DNA of 64,000 nt from contig NZ_BBWW01000001.1 of the NCBI RefSeq assembly GCF_001485215.1, positions 5,394,001-5,458,000 on the forward strand, in the 5' to 3' direction. Made by a program: the position numbers and the translations under genes. Origin of the DNA: Leptolyngbya sp. NIES-2104 (lineage in GTDB: Bacteria > Cyanobacteriota > Cyanobacteriia > Leptolyngbyales > Leptolyngbyaceae). The stretch's first letter is position 1. Each line of letters opens with the position of its first letter. A model generated the notes under the pieces. It searched no databases, was not told the DNA's origin, and worked only from the letters and a program-made list of their open reading frames with translations. Shown here one piece after another: positions 52,248 to 61,500 of the stretch.

Positions 52248-52358
52248 TTAAAGATCAAATAGTTCGCTTAAAATCGGGTCATCCGAACAGATGCCATAAA
52301 ACTGTTCCAGCGGTTTTGCATCTGTTACTGATGCTGGGACAGGTTGATAAATGACCAC
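52248..52358 (-). CDS. Possible 36-residue protein or remnant behind tetR
   Basis: A GTG-initiated frame reads VIYQPVPASVTDAKPLEQFY then GICSDDPILSELFDL and stops. The frame is open a little further back, to a stop inside the end of tetR; a TTG start there is also possible. The composition looks coding, and a Q-F-Y-G...DDP pattern is seen in small antitoxin-like proteins (weak recollection). It lies between tetR and its terminator on the same strand. No other gene is seen in 51933-52374. Confidence 0.3.
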   Translation of the reverse strand: MVIYQPVPASVTDAKPLEQFYGICSDDPILSELFDL

Positions 52359-52374
52359 AATGTTATGCTTTTCA

Positions 52375-52974
52375 TTACCTAGAGCGATCAACGATTAAAT
52401 CGATTAGTTGATTCACTACTCGATCGCGAGATAAATCGATCGAGTTTTCTCCCCCTAACATTTTTTGCAGAATCACCCAAGACACCATTGATCCAAAAAA
52501 GATTTGGGCGATCGCTTCTGGATCACGAATGTTTAATTCTGGATGATGTCGAAAATACTCAGATAACAATCGCTTCCCGCGTTGGGCAACGGTTTGGATG
52601 AATAGCTCTGCTAACTCTGGAAACCGCTCAGATTCAGCAATTACAATCCGCAGTAAGGGCACATAGTAACCGTTATCGACTACTTGAGTGAAGTAAATTT
52701 CTGCTAATCGTCGCAGCAATGTTTCAGGATCAATCTGCTGATGATCCAGGTGAAACACCGCTTCAAATCGAGAAAGCGTTTCACCTTCGATTAGCGATCG
52801 AAACAATCCTTCTTTGTCTTGAAAGTGACTATAAATCGTTTGTTTAGAAACGCCCGCCTCGGCAGCTACGCGATCCATACTAGTTCCTGCATAGCCCGAT
52901 CTCAGAAATACGTTCATTGCCCCTTTGAGAATTTGGTCGCGTTTTGCGGTTTGTCGATCGCTTGTCACTGACAT
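52375..52974 (-). CDS. TetR-family transcriptional regulator
   Basis: 199 residues from the ATG at 52974 (MSVTSDRQTAKRDQILKGAM); the frame also has a TTG four codons upstream. The helix-turn-helix is AMNVFLRSGYAGTSMDRVAAEAGVSKQTIYSHFQDKEGLF. The C-terminal ligand domain resembles the AcrR/TetR_C_33-type, with FIQTVAQRGKRLLSEYFRHH. It is divergent from the HlyD/ABC-2 export operon and should repress it, and itself, through the palindrome at 53002-53026, releasing on binding an exported compound (inference from the arrangement). Confidence 0.92.
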   Translation of the reverse strand: MSVTSDRQTAKRDQILKGAMNVFLRSGYAGTSMDRVAAEAGVSKQTIYSHFQDKEGLFRSLIEGETLSRFEAVFHLDHQQIDPETLLRRLAEIYFTQVVDNGYYVPLLRIVIAESERFPELAELFIQTVAQRGKRLLSEYFRHHPELNIRDPEAIAQIFFGSMVSWVILQKMLGGENSIDLSRDRVVNQLIDLIVDRSR

Positions 52975-53001
52975 TAATTTTTCCAAAGCAATACTTGTTT
53001 A

Positions 53002-53026
53002 ATCATACTAGACCGTCTAGTATGAT
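53002..53026. promoter_or_regulatory. Palindromic TetR operator
   Basis: ATCATACTAGAC (53002-53013) and its exact complement GTCTAGTATGAT (53015-53026) are separated by one base. It lies between divergent tetR (start 52974) and hlyD (start 53061), the expected place for a dimeric repressor site. Confidence 0.85.
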
Positions 53027-53060
53027 CTGTATTCTGCCAACAGAACTTAGTAAAAGTCAT

Positions 53061-54350
53061 ATGACTCAAACACTTCCTCAACCTGCGGATCACGGTGTGG
53101 CTCCGGTTACAAAGCCCAAACGATCGAAGAAACTGCTGATCATTCCGGGGTTAATTGCGATCGCGGGGATTGGGTTTGCGACTTGGCGATTTTTGCCGCG
53201 ACCAGAAGCGACGACTTTACCGCTGAGCGGACGGATCGAGGCAAATGAAACGGATATTGGGGCAAAAACAGCGGGTCGAGTGACCGATATTAAGTTCCGC
53301 GAAGGCGATGAAGTGCAGAAAGATCAGATTGTGGCTCAGTTAACGGATGAGGAAGTGAATGAGCAGTTACGAGCTGCAGCCGCACAAGTCGCATCCGCCC
53401 GACAAGAAGAACAGCAAGCCCGTTTAGATATTGCGGTGGCAGAAAGTAAGATTCAGGAAGCACAGTTGAATCTCCAACAATCTCAAGGAGATGCACGCGG
53501 ACGGATTGATCAAGCTTCTTCGACCGTAGCGGCAGCGCGGGCACAGTTAGCACAAGCAAATGCGAATGTGAAAGAAGCGGAAGCGCAGTTAAAAGAAGCA
53601 CGATCGAGAGCGAATCTAGCGGTAAAAGATCGCGATCGCTTTGCTCAACTCATCAGCCAAGGTGCAATCAATAAACAACAATTCGATCAAGCTCAAACGA
53701 ATGTCGAAACTGCACAAGCAGCGGTTGATACTGCAAACGCAACACTACAAGCGCGTCAAGAAGCGGTAAATGCTGCAAATGAACAGTTTAGAGCAGCGGA
53801 AGGTGGACTTACACAGACCGAAACAACCGGGTTAAATCCGGACATTCGGACTGCACAGTTATCGGGATTAGAGCAACAGCGGGAACAAGCTCGATCGCGG
53901 TTAATTGCGGCTCAGGCGAAAGTGAAAAATGCGATCGCGAATCAAGCACAAATTCAGCGACGATTAGATTCGTTTGTGGTGAAAAGTCCGATTCATGGAG
54001 TCGTGACAGCGCGACCCATTGAACCCGGAGCCGTGGTTGCCACTGGAAGAACTTTGTTAACTGTGATTGATTTGAACACCGTTTATCTACGGGGATTTAT
54101 TCCTCAAGGTGACATTGGAAAAATTCGGGTCGGGCAACGTGCTCAAGTATTTCTTGATTCCGATTCGAAGAAGCCTCTTAGTGCGAGAGTTGCCGCGATC
54201 GATCCAAAAGCCTCATTTACGCCAGAAAACATCTATTTTCGAGACGATCGAGTCAAGCAAGTGTTCGGTGTGAAAATTACGATCGATGATCCGGGTGGAT
54301 TTGCAAAGCCTGGAATGCCCGCAGATGGGGAAATCATTCTCAAGGATTAG
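53061..54350 (+). CDS. HlyD-family membrane fusion (periplasmic adaptor) protein
   Basis: 429 residues from the ATG at 53061 (MTQTLPQPADHG), with the longer frame starting before the TetR operator. One inner-membrane helix lies at about residues 24-42 (LLIIPGLIAIAGIGFATW). Then the biotinyl-lipoyl-like half-motif SGRIEANETDIGAKTAGRVTDIKFREGDEVQKDQIVAQL, a long coiled-coil hairpin (about 90-290), and the second half VKSPIHGVVTARPIEPGAVVATGRTLLTVIDLNTVYLRGFIPQGDIGKI. It links the inner-membrane ABC-2 transporter to an outer-membrane channel. The ABC gene starts 2 bp after its stop. Confidence 0.92.
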   Translation: MTQTLPQPADHGVAPVTKPKRSKKLLIIPGLIAIAGIGFATWRFLPRPEATTLPLSGRIEANETDIGAKTAGRVTDIKFREGDEVQKDQIVAQLTDEEVNEQLRAAAAQVASARQEEQQARLDIAVAESKIQEAQLNLQQSQGDARGRIDQASSTVAAARAQLAQANANVKEAEAQLKEARSRANLAVKDRDRFAQLISQGAINKQQFDQAQTNVETAQAAVDTANATLQARQEAVNAANEQFRAAEGGLTQTETTGLNPDIRTAQLSGLEQQREQARSRLIAAQAKVKNAIANQAQIQRRLDSFVVKSPIHGVVTARPIEPGAVVATGRTLLTVIDLNTVYLRGFIPQGDIGKIRVGQRAQVFLDSDSKKPLSARVAAIDPKASFTPENIYFRDDRVKQVFGVKITIDDPGGFAKPGMPADGEIILKD

Positions 54351-54352
54351 TC

Positions 54353-56290
54353 ATGACTTCAGCCGTTGAATTCACTCCGAATGCTGCTTTTGATACGATC
54401 GATTCTGTCGTTCAAGTTCGCCAGCTACACAAACATTATGGTCGGCTGGCGGCGGTTCGCGGCATCGATTTTAGTGTAGCTCCAGGAGAACTGTTTGGGC
54501 TGATTGGTCCAGATGGAGCAGGAAAAACGACGACGTTTCACATTCTGGGCGGCATCATGGAGGCGACCGCTGGAGAAGTTCAGGTGCTGGGCTTGCAGGC
54601 TCGTGATGCACGCTTACAAATTGGTTATCTGACTCAACAGTTTTCATTGTATTTAGATTTAAGTATTGATGAAAATTTGCAGTATGTTGCAGGTTTGCGA
54701 GAAGTTCCTGAGCAGCTATTTCAGCAGCGACGAGCGAAGTATTTGAAGTTAATGAGCTTAGATCGATTTGGCGATCGATTAGCCGGACAGCTATCGGGCG
54801 GAATGAAACAAAAGCTGGCGCTTTGTTGTGCGTTAGTATCGCAACCAAAAGTATTATTGCTCGATGAACCGACAACGGGCGTTGATCCGGTTTCGAGGCG
54901 TGAATTTTGGGATGTGTTGGCAGCATTAGCAGCGGAGGGAGTGACGATCGTGGTTGCGACTCCGTATCTCGATGAGGCTGAACGCTGTAATCGAGTGGCA
55001 TTGATGTATGACGGCATGATTCAACAGCTTGGAACGCCCGCCGAATTACGTCAAAGTTTAGGATTGCATCGGCTTGAAGTTCATACACCACAGCTTGAGA
55101 TTGCTGAACAGGCTTTAAGTGGAAGTTCTGGAATTGCAGATGTTCAAACTTTTGGCGATCGATTAGATGTGTTAGTCGCTGATCCGAATCGAGGAGAAGG
55201 GGAAATTCGGGAGCAATTTCGCGATCGACACCTCGCTTTAACTTCGATCCATACTGCCGAACCCACATTAGAGAACGTCTTTGTTACACGATTGCGCCAA
55301 CAAGGATCAGCCCCGCAGTTTCTAGAGTTTCCGCGTGGTCGATCGGGACGTAAATCTCCTCAAGACACTGCAATTTATGCTCACAATCTCGATCGAGTAT
55401 TTGGCACATTCCAAGCAGTGAAAAATGTAAATGTGGAAGTGCGCTACGGAGAGATTTTCGGATTGCTCGGTGCAAATGGAGCTGGGAAAACGACCACGAT
55501 TAAAATGCTGTGTGGATTGCTTCCGGCAAGTTCTGGAGACATTTCACTTGGCGGAGAACGCGGAAATTTACGAAGCAGTGATCTAAGAAAGCGGATTGGC
55601 TACATGAGCCAGAAATTTACGCTGTATGATGACTTGTCGATCGTGCAAAATCTCGAATTCTACAGCGGTGTTTATGGTGTTCCTCGAAAGCTCAGACGCG
55701 AGAAAATTGATTGGGTGCTGGCAACCTGTGGACTAGAAGGACAGGAAAACATGCTCACCGGACAGTTACCCGGAGGTTGGAAACAGCGAGTCGCGTTTGG
55801 TGCCTCTGTGCTGCACGAACCGGATATTCTATTTCTCGATGAGCCGACTTCTGGCGTTGATCCACTAGCACGACGACAATTCTGGCGATTGATCAATGAC
55901 TTTGCCAGAAATGGTACTGCGATTTTAGTCACGACTCATTATCTAGAAGAAGCAGAACAATGTAATCGAATGAGCTTTATGGTCGCGGGTGAAACGGTTC
56001 TAGAAGGTTCACCCAATCAGGTGAAAGCTGCCCAACCAGGACAACTCATCGAGATCGTGATTGATCAAACTCAAGCTGCTTCTAATCTACTAAAACAACA
56101 AATGGAAAGCTGGCGAGTGTCGATTTTTGCCGATCGCTTACATGTGGTGATTGATCATCCCGAAGAAATTGAAGAACTGCGATCGCGTCTCCTCGCTGCT
56201 CATCTTTCTCCCCACTCCCTACTCCCCATTCCCTACTCCCTCGAAGATGCCTTCATCGGAGTCGTCCAACGCGCTCAAAACAAACTATGA
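54353..56290 (+). CDS. ABC transporter ATPase with two tandem nucleotide-binding domains
   Basis: 645 residues, two ABC domains in one chain. Domain 1 (about 20-310) has Walker A GPDGAGKTT (52-60), signature LSGGMKQKLALC, Walker B VLLLDEPTTGVD. Domain 2 (about 340-580) has Walker A GANGAGKTT, signature LPGGWKQRVAFG (LPGGW in place of LSGGQ), Walker B ILFLDEPTSGVD. The pairing resembles YbhF-type double ATPases that power ABC-2 exporters with HlyD partners. Start ATG at 54353. Overlaps the first permease gene by 4 bp (ATGA). Confidence 0.92.
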   Translation: MTSAVEFTPNAAFDTIDSVVQVRQLHKHYGRLAAVRGIDFSVAPGELFGLIGPDGAGKTTTFHILGGIMEATAGEVQVLGLQARDARLQIGYLTQQFSLYLDLSIDENLQYVAGLREVPEQLFQQRRAKYLKLMSLDRFGDRLAGQLSGGMKQKLALCCALVSQPKVLLLDEPTTGVDPVSRREFWDVLAALAAEGVTIVVATPYLDEAERCNRVALMYDGMIQQLGTPAELRQSLGLHRLEVHTPQLEIAEQALSGSSGIADVQTFGDRLDVLVADPNRGEGEIREQFRDRHLALTSIHTAEPTLENVFVTRLRQQGSAPQFLEFPRGRSGRKSPQDTAIYAHNLDRVFGTFQAVKNVNVEVRYGEIFGLLGANGAGKTTTIKMLCGLLPASSGDISLGGERGNLRSSDLRKRIGYMSQKFTLYDDLSIVQNLEFYSGVYGVPRKLRREKIDWVLATCGLEGQENMLTGQLPGGWKQRVAFGASVLHEPDILFLDEPTSGVDPLARRQFWRLINDFARNGTAILVTTHYLEEAEQCNRMSFMVAGETVLEGSPNQVKAAQPGQLIEIVIDQTQAASNLLKQQMESWRVSIFADRLHVVIDHPEEIEELRSRLLAAHLSPHSLLPIPYSLEDAFIGVVQRAQNKL

Positions 56291-57393
56291 AACGCATCCT
56301 GGCTCAATGTAAAAAGGAACTTGCCCAGTTTCGCCGCGATCGATTAACATTAGCGCTTGCGTTCATTCTGCCCTTGATGACGCTCTTCATCTTCGGCTTT
56401 GCGATTCGACTGGAAGCGAAGAACATTACTTTGATTGTGCAAGACTTCGATCGCAGTAATCTGAGTCAGTCATACACCGAGCGATTGTACGCGACGAATC
56501 AGTTTACTCCAGTGCAGTGGAACGGGCTTGATCCGGTGAAAGATGGTATCGATCGGGGAATTACTAAAGCTGCGGTGGTCATTCCACCGAAGTTTAGTGC
56601 GGATGTCGTTGGAGGTCGATCGAGTACTGTTCAGGTGCTGATTGATGGAACCGATGTGAACAATGCACGAGTGATTAAGAACAGCATTCAGGCGTTTACC
56701 AATTCATTTATTCAAGATCAGAATCTATCACAGTCACCTTCTCAACTATCAGCCAGCATTCGATTGTGGTTTAATCCAGGGCGGCAAGAATCGCTCTACA
56801 TTGTTCCGGGTGTGTTTGGTGTGATTTTGGCAATCTATCCTAGTTTACTTGCTGCCCTGGCAATGTCGCGTGAGAAGGAGCAAGGGACAATTTTACAAAC
56901 CTATGCTTCGAGTATCAGTGCAGCGGAATTGCTACTTGGAAAATGCTTAGCTTATTTCATTGTGGGGATTGGTCAGGCTTTTGTAGTCATGGGGATCGGG
57001 TGTGCTGTTTGGCAGTTGGGATTTGCGGGTGATCCTTCGCCTTTGTTTGTTGGAGGAGCGCTCTTTCTAGTTGCAAGTGTGATGTTTGGATTGTTTATTG
57101 GAGTGCGGGCAAATAATCGATCGGTAGCAGTTCAAGGAGTCGCAACCGCAGGATTTTTACTTGCACTCTTGCTATCAGGATTTATTTATCCGCTCAGTAA
57201 CATTCCATTTCCGTTGTCGCTCGTGAGTAACATTGTTCCTGCTCGGTATTTTATCGAAATTTCTCGTGATGCGTTTGTTCGTGGAACAGGCTGGAGTGGG
57301 GTTTGGATTGCTCCGGTACTGCTCGCGGTGTTGGCGTTTGTTCTGTTTAATGTTTCGCGTCGAATTCTTGGTCGAATGCAGCTTCCTGGGTGA
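56287..57393 (+). CDS. ABC-2 type permease
   Basis: 368 residues. The N-terminal membrane helix is TLALAFILPLMTLFIFGFAI, followed by a large periplasmic domain (ITLIVQDFDRSNLSQSYTER onward, about residues 45-170) and then five helices, including IVPGVFGVILAIYPSLLAALAMSREKEQGTI with the ABC-2 signature RExGT. The arrangement is that of YbhS/YbhR-type exporters. It pairs with the second permease to form the channel driven by the double ATPase. Confidence 0.92.
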   Translation: MKRILAQCKKELAQFRRDRLTLALAFILPLMTLFIFGFAIRLEAKNITLIVQDFDRSNLSQSYTERLYATNQFTPVQWNGLDPVKDGIDRGITKAAVVIPPKFSADVVGGRSSTVQVLIDGTDVNNARVIKNSIQAFTNSFIQDQNLSQSPSQLSASIRLWFNPGRQESLYIVPGVFGVILAIYPSLLAALAMSREKEQGTILQTYASSISAAELLLGKCLAYFIVGIGQAFVVMGIGCAVWQLGFAGDPSPLFVGGALFLVASVMFGLFIGVRANNRSVAVQGVATAGFLLALLLSGFIYPLSNIPFPLSLVSNIVPARYFIEISRDAFVRGTGWSGVWIAPVLLAVLAFVLFNVSRRILGRMQLPG

Positions 57394-58523
57394 TGGATAT
57401 GAATATTTTTCGACGTTTGTTAGAAAGCCGCTTCTTTGTTTTGGCAGTTAAGGAAATTAGTCAAATTCTGCGGAACAAACAGCTTATTTTTCTGTTAGTG
57501 TTTCCGCCAACGATTCAATTGTTGATTTTTGGATTTGCACTGAGTCCAAGCGTTGAGAATCTCAAGTTGGGCGTGATGGATTATTCTAATACGCCGATGA
57601 GTCGTGAACTGACCGCAGCACTAACGGCAAATGGAGTCTTTGAAGTGAAATCGAGGACGATCGATGAATCTGATCTTAGTCGCCAAGTTCGACGCGGTGA
57701 AATCACAGCAGGCTTGATCATTCCGACGGATTTTAATCGATCGCTACACTCTGACAATCACCCTGCTGAAGTTCAAGTGCTGATTGATGCGGTCGATGCC
57801 AATACTGCCGGAATTGCCAGCGGTTATGCAACTCAAATTATTAATCAGTTCGGACAGCGATTTACGCCTGAAGTGGCTCCCCCGATTCAGACTCAAGCAA
57901 CCATTCTCTACAATCCGGGCTTAGTGTCGAGTTGGTTTATTGTTCCAGGTGTGATTGGATTAGTGTTGAATCTTGGTAGTTCGCTGGTTTCGACCGCTGC
58001 CGTGGTGCGTGAGAAAGATACTGGAACATTAGAACAGCTTTTGATGACTCCTGCGGCAGAGTGGGAGATTATTTTGGCGAAAGTGGTTCCTTTGTTTGTT
58101 CTGCTCTTGGGCGAAGTGATATTAGCGCTTTCGGTCGCGCATTTCATCTTTCAAGTGCCTTTTCGAGGCAGTTTGCCACTGTTTCTGTTCTTCTCTGGAT
58201 TGTATGCTTGTGTCGGGATTGGAGTCGGTTTTTTGCTGGCAACGATTTCCAAAACACAACAGCAAGCGATTCTCACTTCGTTTTTTATCAATCTACCTTT
58301 GATTCAACTCTCAGGCGCGATCGCTCCGGTTGAAAGTATGCCGAAGTTCTTCCAAATCGTATCACTTGCGAATCCGCTCCGGCACTATGTCAAGATTGCA
58401 CGCGGCGTGTTGTTGAAAGGAAACGGGTTAGATGTACTGTATCCAGAAGCGATCGCATTATTTTGTTTTGCGATCGCACTTCTGTACATCAGCACCAGTA
58501 AGTTTCGGAACCAGCTAAACTAA
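57393..58523 (+). CDS. ABC-2 type permease
   Basis: 376 residues from the ATG at 57393, which shares a base with the stop of the first permease (TGATG); a GTG at 57390 and an ATG at 57399 are alternatives. The N-terminal helix QLIFLLVFPPTIQLLIFGFAL precedes the periplasmic domain VMDYSNTPMSRELTAALTANGVFEV, and the C-terminal helices include IVPGVIGLVLNLGSSLVSTAAVVREKDTGTLEQLL (RExGT signature). It is the YbhR/YbhS-like partner of the upstream permease. Its last 9 bp overlap the convergent giant kinase gene. Confidence 0.92.
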   Translation: MDMNIFRRLLESRFFVLAVKEISQILRNKQLIFLLVFPPTIQLLIFGFALSPSVENLKLGVMDYSNTPMSRELTAALTANGVFEVKSRTIDESDLSRQVRRGEITAGLIIPTDFNRSLHSDNHPAEVQVLIDAVDANTAGIASGYATQIINQFGQRFTPEVAPPIQTQATILYNPGLVSSWFIVPGVIGLVLNLGSSLVSTAAVVREKDTGTLEQLLMTPAAEWEIILAKVVPLFVLLLGEVILALSVAHFIFQVPFRGSLPLFLFFSGLYACVGIGVGFLLATISKTQQQAILTSFFINLPLIQLSGAIAPVESMPKFFQIVSLANPLRHYVKIARGVLLKGNGLDVLYPEAIALFCFAIALLYISTSKFRNQLN

Positions 58524-61500
58524 AGGCTTTGTTTCAATTGGAAGTTCTAGCACAAACTCTGTGCCTTGACCCGGTGTAGACTCACAGGATAAGTGCCCGT
58601 GATGTTTCTCGACCACAATTTGATAAGCGATCGACGATCCTAATCCGGTGCCGCTTCCCACAGGTTTTGTTGTGAAAAATGGATCGAAAATCTTTTTCAT
58701 CACTGCTTGAGACATTCCAATGCCGTTATCTTTGATCCGAATCGCGACTCGCTCTGGGTGAATCACTTCAGTTTGAATTTCGATCGTTGGAGTCCAAGCA
58801 GAAAGTTCGTGCTGTGAACGATCAAGCAGTGCGTCGATCGCATTACTAATTAGATTCATCAAAGCTTGATTGATTTGATTCGCGTAACATTCCACTTTAG
58901 GTAAATCACTGTAAGTTCTGACGACTTGAATCTCAGGAGTTGTGGTGGTTGCATTCAAACGATGCTGCAAAATTAGCAACACACTATCAACGCCTGCATG
59001 AAGATCGACCGATTTCATCTCAGATTCGTCTAATCGGGAAAACGTTCGCAAACTCAGTACAATGTCTCGAATCCGCTCGCTTCCACTCCGCATCGAGGTC
59101 AGTAACTTTTGTAAATCGAAGGTCATGAACTCTAGATCGATTTGCTCGATCGCAGTTTCAATCTCAGGAGTTGGATTTGGGTACTCACGCTGATAGAGCA
59201 AAAGTAAATCTAGCAAGTCTCGAAAATAGTTGCTTGCAGGAGTCAAATTGCTGTGAATAAACGTAATCGGATTGTTAATTTCATGAGCAATTCCCGCGAT
59301 CATTTGTCCGAGCGAAGACATTTTCTCGCTTTGAATTAACTGAGCCTGTGTCATTTTCAACTCTTTGAGTGCTTTAGACAGACTGTGATTTTTTTGCTGT
59401 AACTCTTGAGTTCGCTGCTCGACTTTTTGTTCAAGCGTTCGATAAAGCATCGCGTTTTGGAGTGAGATCGCTGCTTGTGCGGTGAGAATTTGCAGAACTT
59501 CAAGTCGATCGCTGGTAAATGCCGCAGTTGTCAGATTGTTCTCTAGATACAAAATGCCGATCGTTTGACCTTGATTTTGCACCGGAGTACAGAGAACACT
59601 CTTTGATTGATGCTTCCGAAGATAGGCATCTGAAGCAAAAGCTGCTTCTGTGTAAGCTCGATCGAGCACGATCGCGTCTGAAGTTCGCATCACATAGTGC
59701 ACGATCGATTGTGGAATCAATTCACTTTCTTCTACTGGAGTTGCAGCGATGATTGATCCATTTTGTGGAGTTGCCTCAGCGATGACCTGCCACTGCTCAT
59801 TCTCAGGACGCATAAACACACAGCGTTCTGCTCCGGCATTCTCGATCGCTAACTGCATCAATGCCGAAATCAGTTTCTCAAGCTCGATCGCGCTCGACAA
59901 GGCTTGAGAAGCTTTGACAATTGCAAAAAAGTCGAGCATCACGGTGCCTTTCATGCTGCTCGACAAAGAGCTAATTCCCTCAGATGAAGTCGTAATGTGA
60001 GAAGTCGATTGTCGTCTGGAAAGTTGTAGGAGCGAGAATTGTTGAGGATAAGCAGTTTCTAGCTGTTGAACTTTCGCGAGAGCACCCCAGCGAAGATAAC
60101 CGTAGTAAGTATCGGCAAAATAAGACTGCGCTAGTTTTTCCTTTTGCCATTGACAATAGAAGTGCACAGCCCGTTCATTTGCGATCGCAGCTTCATGTAA
60201 GTATCCATTTTTCTGAGCCGTTGCGATCGCCCGATCATATTGCTCGATCGCTTCTAGTTTCTGATCAAATACCCGATGTCGCTCTGCTTCAACTAGCTCG
60301 AATCGATGCTGATAGTTAACGGGAGCGAAAGTTGACCAGTGTGAAAGCTTCGCTTGATTTGCCGTGAGTGTTACTAAAATCTGAGACTGTTCAGACCGAG
60401 AAACATTCGGATAAACCGCGAGTCGAGCAAGTGAATCATAGAAATGCAATAACCCAGCAGCAGTATCAGAACTTAAACTGTCTAGATAAATTTTTGCGCG
60501 ATCGGAATATTCTAAAGCCTGCTCATACTGTCCAAACAGATAAGCAAGAATCAATTTTTGAACATAGAGCTTGCAAATACTACTGTAGTCGTTCCGTTGC
60601 TGATAGTGCTCTAACTCGATCGATTCATCATAGCCCTCACCGATCAAAACATAAGGATTCTCACTTGGATTGATCAAATTCAGAATCACTTGATGCAGCA
60701 TTTGATTGACTGATCGAGGTGTTTCTTGTTTGAGTTGCGCGATCGCTTCAGTGTAAGTAGAAATCTCTTGCACCAGTTGCGTCAACTCTTTACCGATATA
60801 ATAAGAACCTGCACAATAATTGTGTAGTGCAAACGCTGCTGCTTCTAGATCACCTGTCTTTAGTCCGAGTTGATACGTCTCAAGCAGGTTCGGCAAAACA
60901 GTATGAATGGGTTCACGCCAGTGTTTGACTAACGAATTGACAACCATCATCGTCAATGGTTTGAGTGATTCGACCGCATAACGATCGAGGAGTGCGATCG
61001 CAAGCTGTCCGAACTGATAGCCCTTGTCAATCTCGCCCATGCCACAAAGAGCTTGACCCTGTGCCGCATAAGCAAACGCAGATTCAGGAGCATTACCGTA
61101 TTGCAACGAGAGCTTTACTTGCTGTAAAATCACGACTGCTGCCAAGGTTGGAGAAACGAAGTAAGCAGCACCCGTCATGCTTGCCAAAATTCGCATTGCA
61201 GAAAGGATGTTCAAGTTCGTCATCGGCGGCAATTCGAGCAAATCCGCGATGTTTCGTTCTGCTAATTGTGCGATCGCTTCTCCAAATGCGTGTTGCACAT
61301 CGATTTCGGTCGGTTGCTCTGGTAAGATGATCCCAAATTGGCTGAGAATTGTGAATCCAGTCGCGATCGCAGCTTGCCGATTTCCTTGAGCCTTTTCTGC
61401 TTCAATTTTGACCTGATAGAGTCTGACTTGCTCTAGTGGTGTTTTTGCTTGTTGTAGTGCCGAAGTGATCCATTGTTCTGTTTGGGTAAAATGCCCACTC

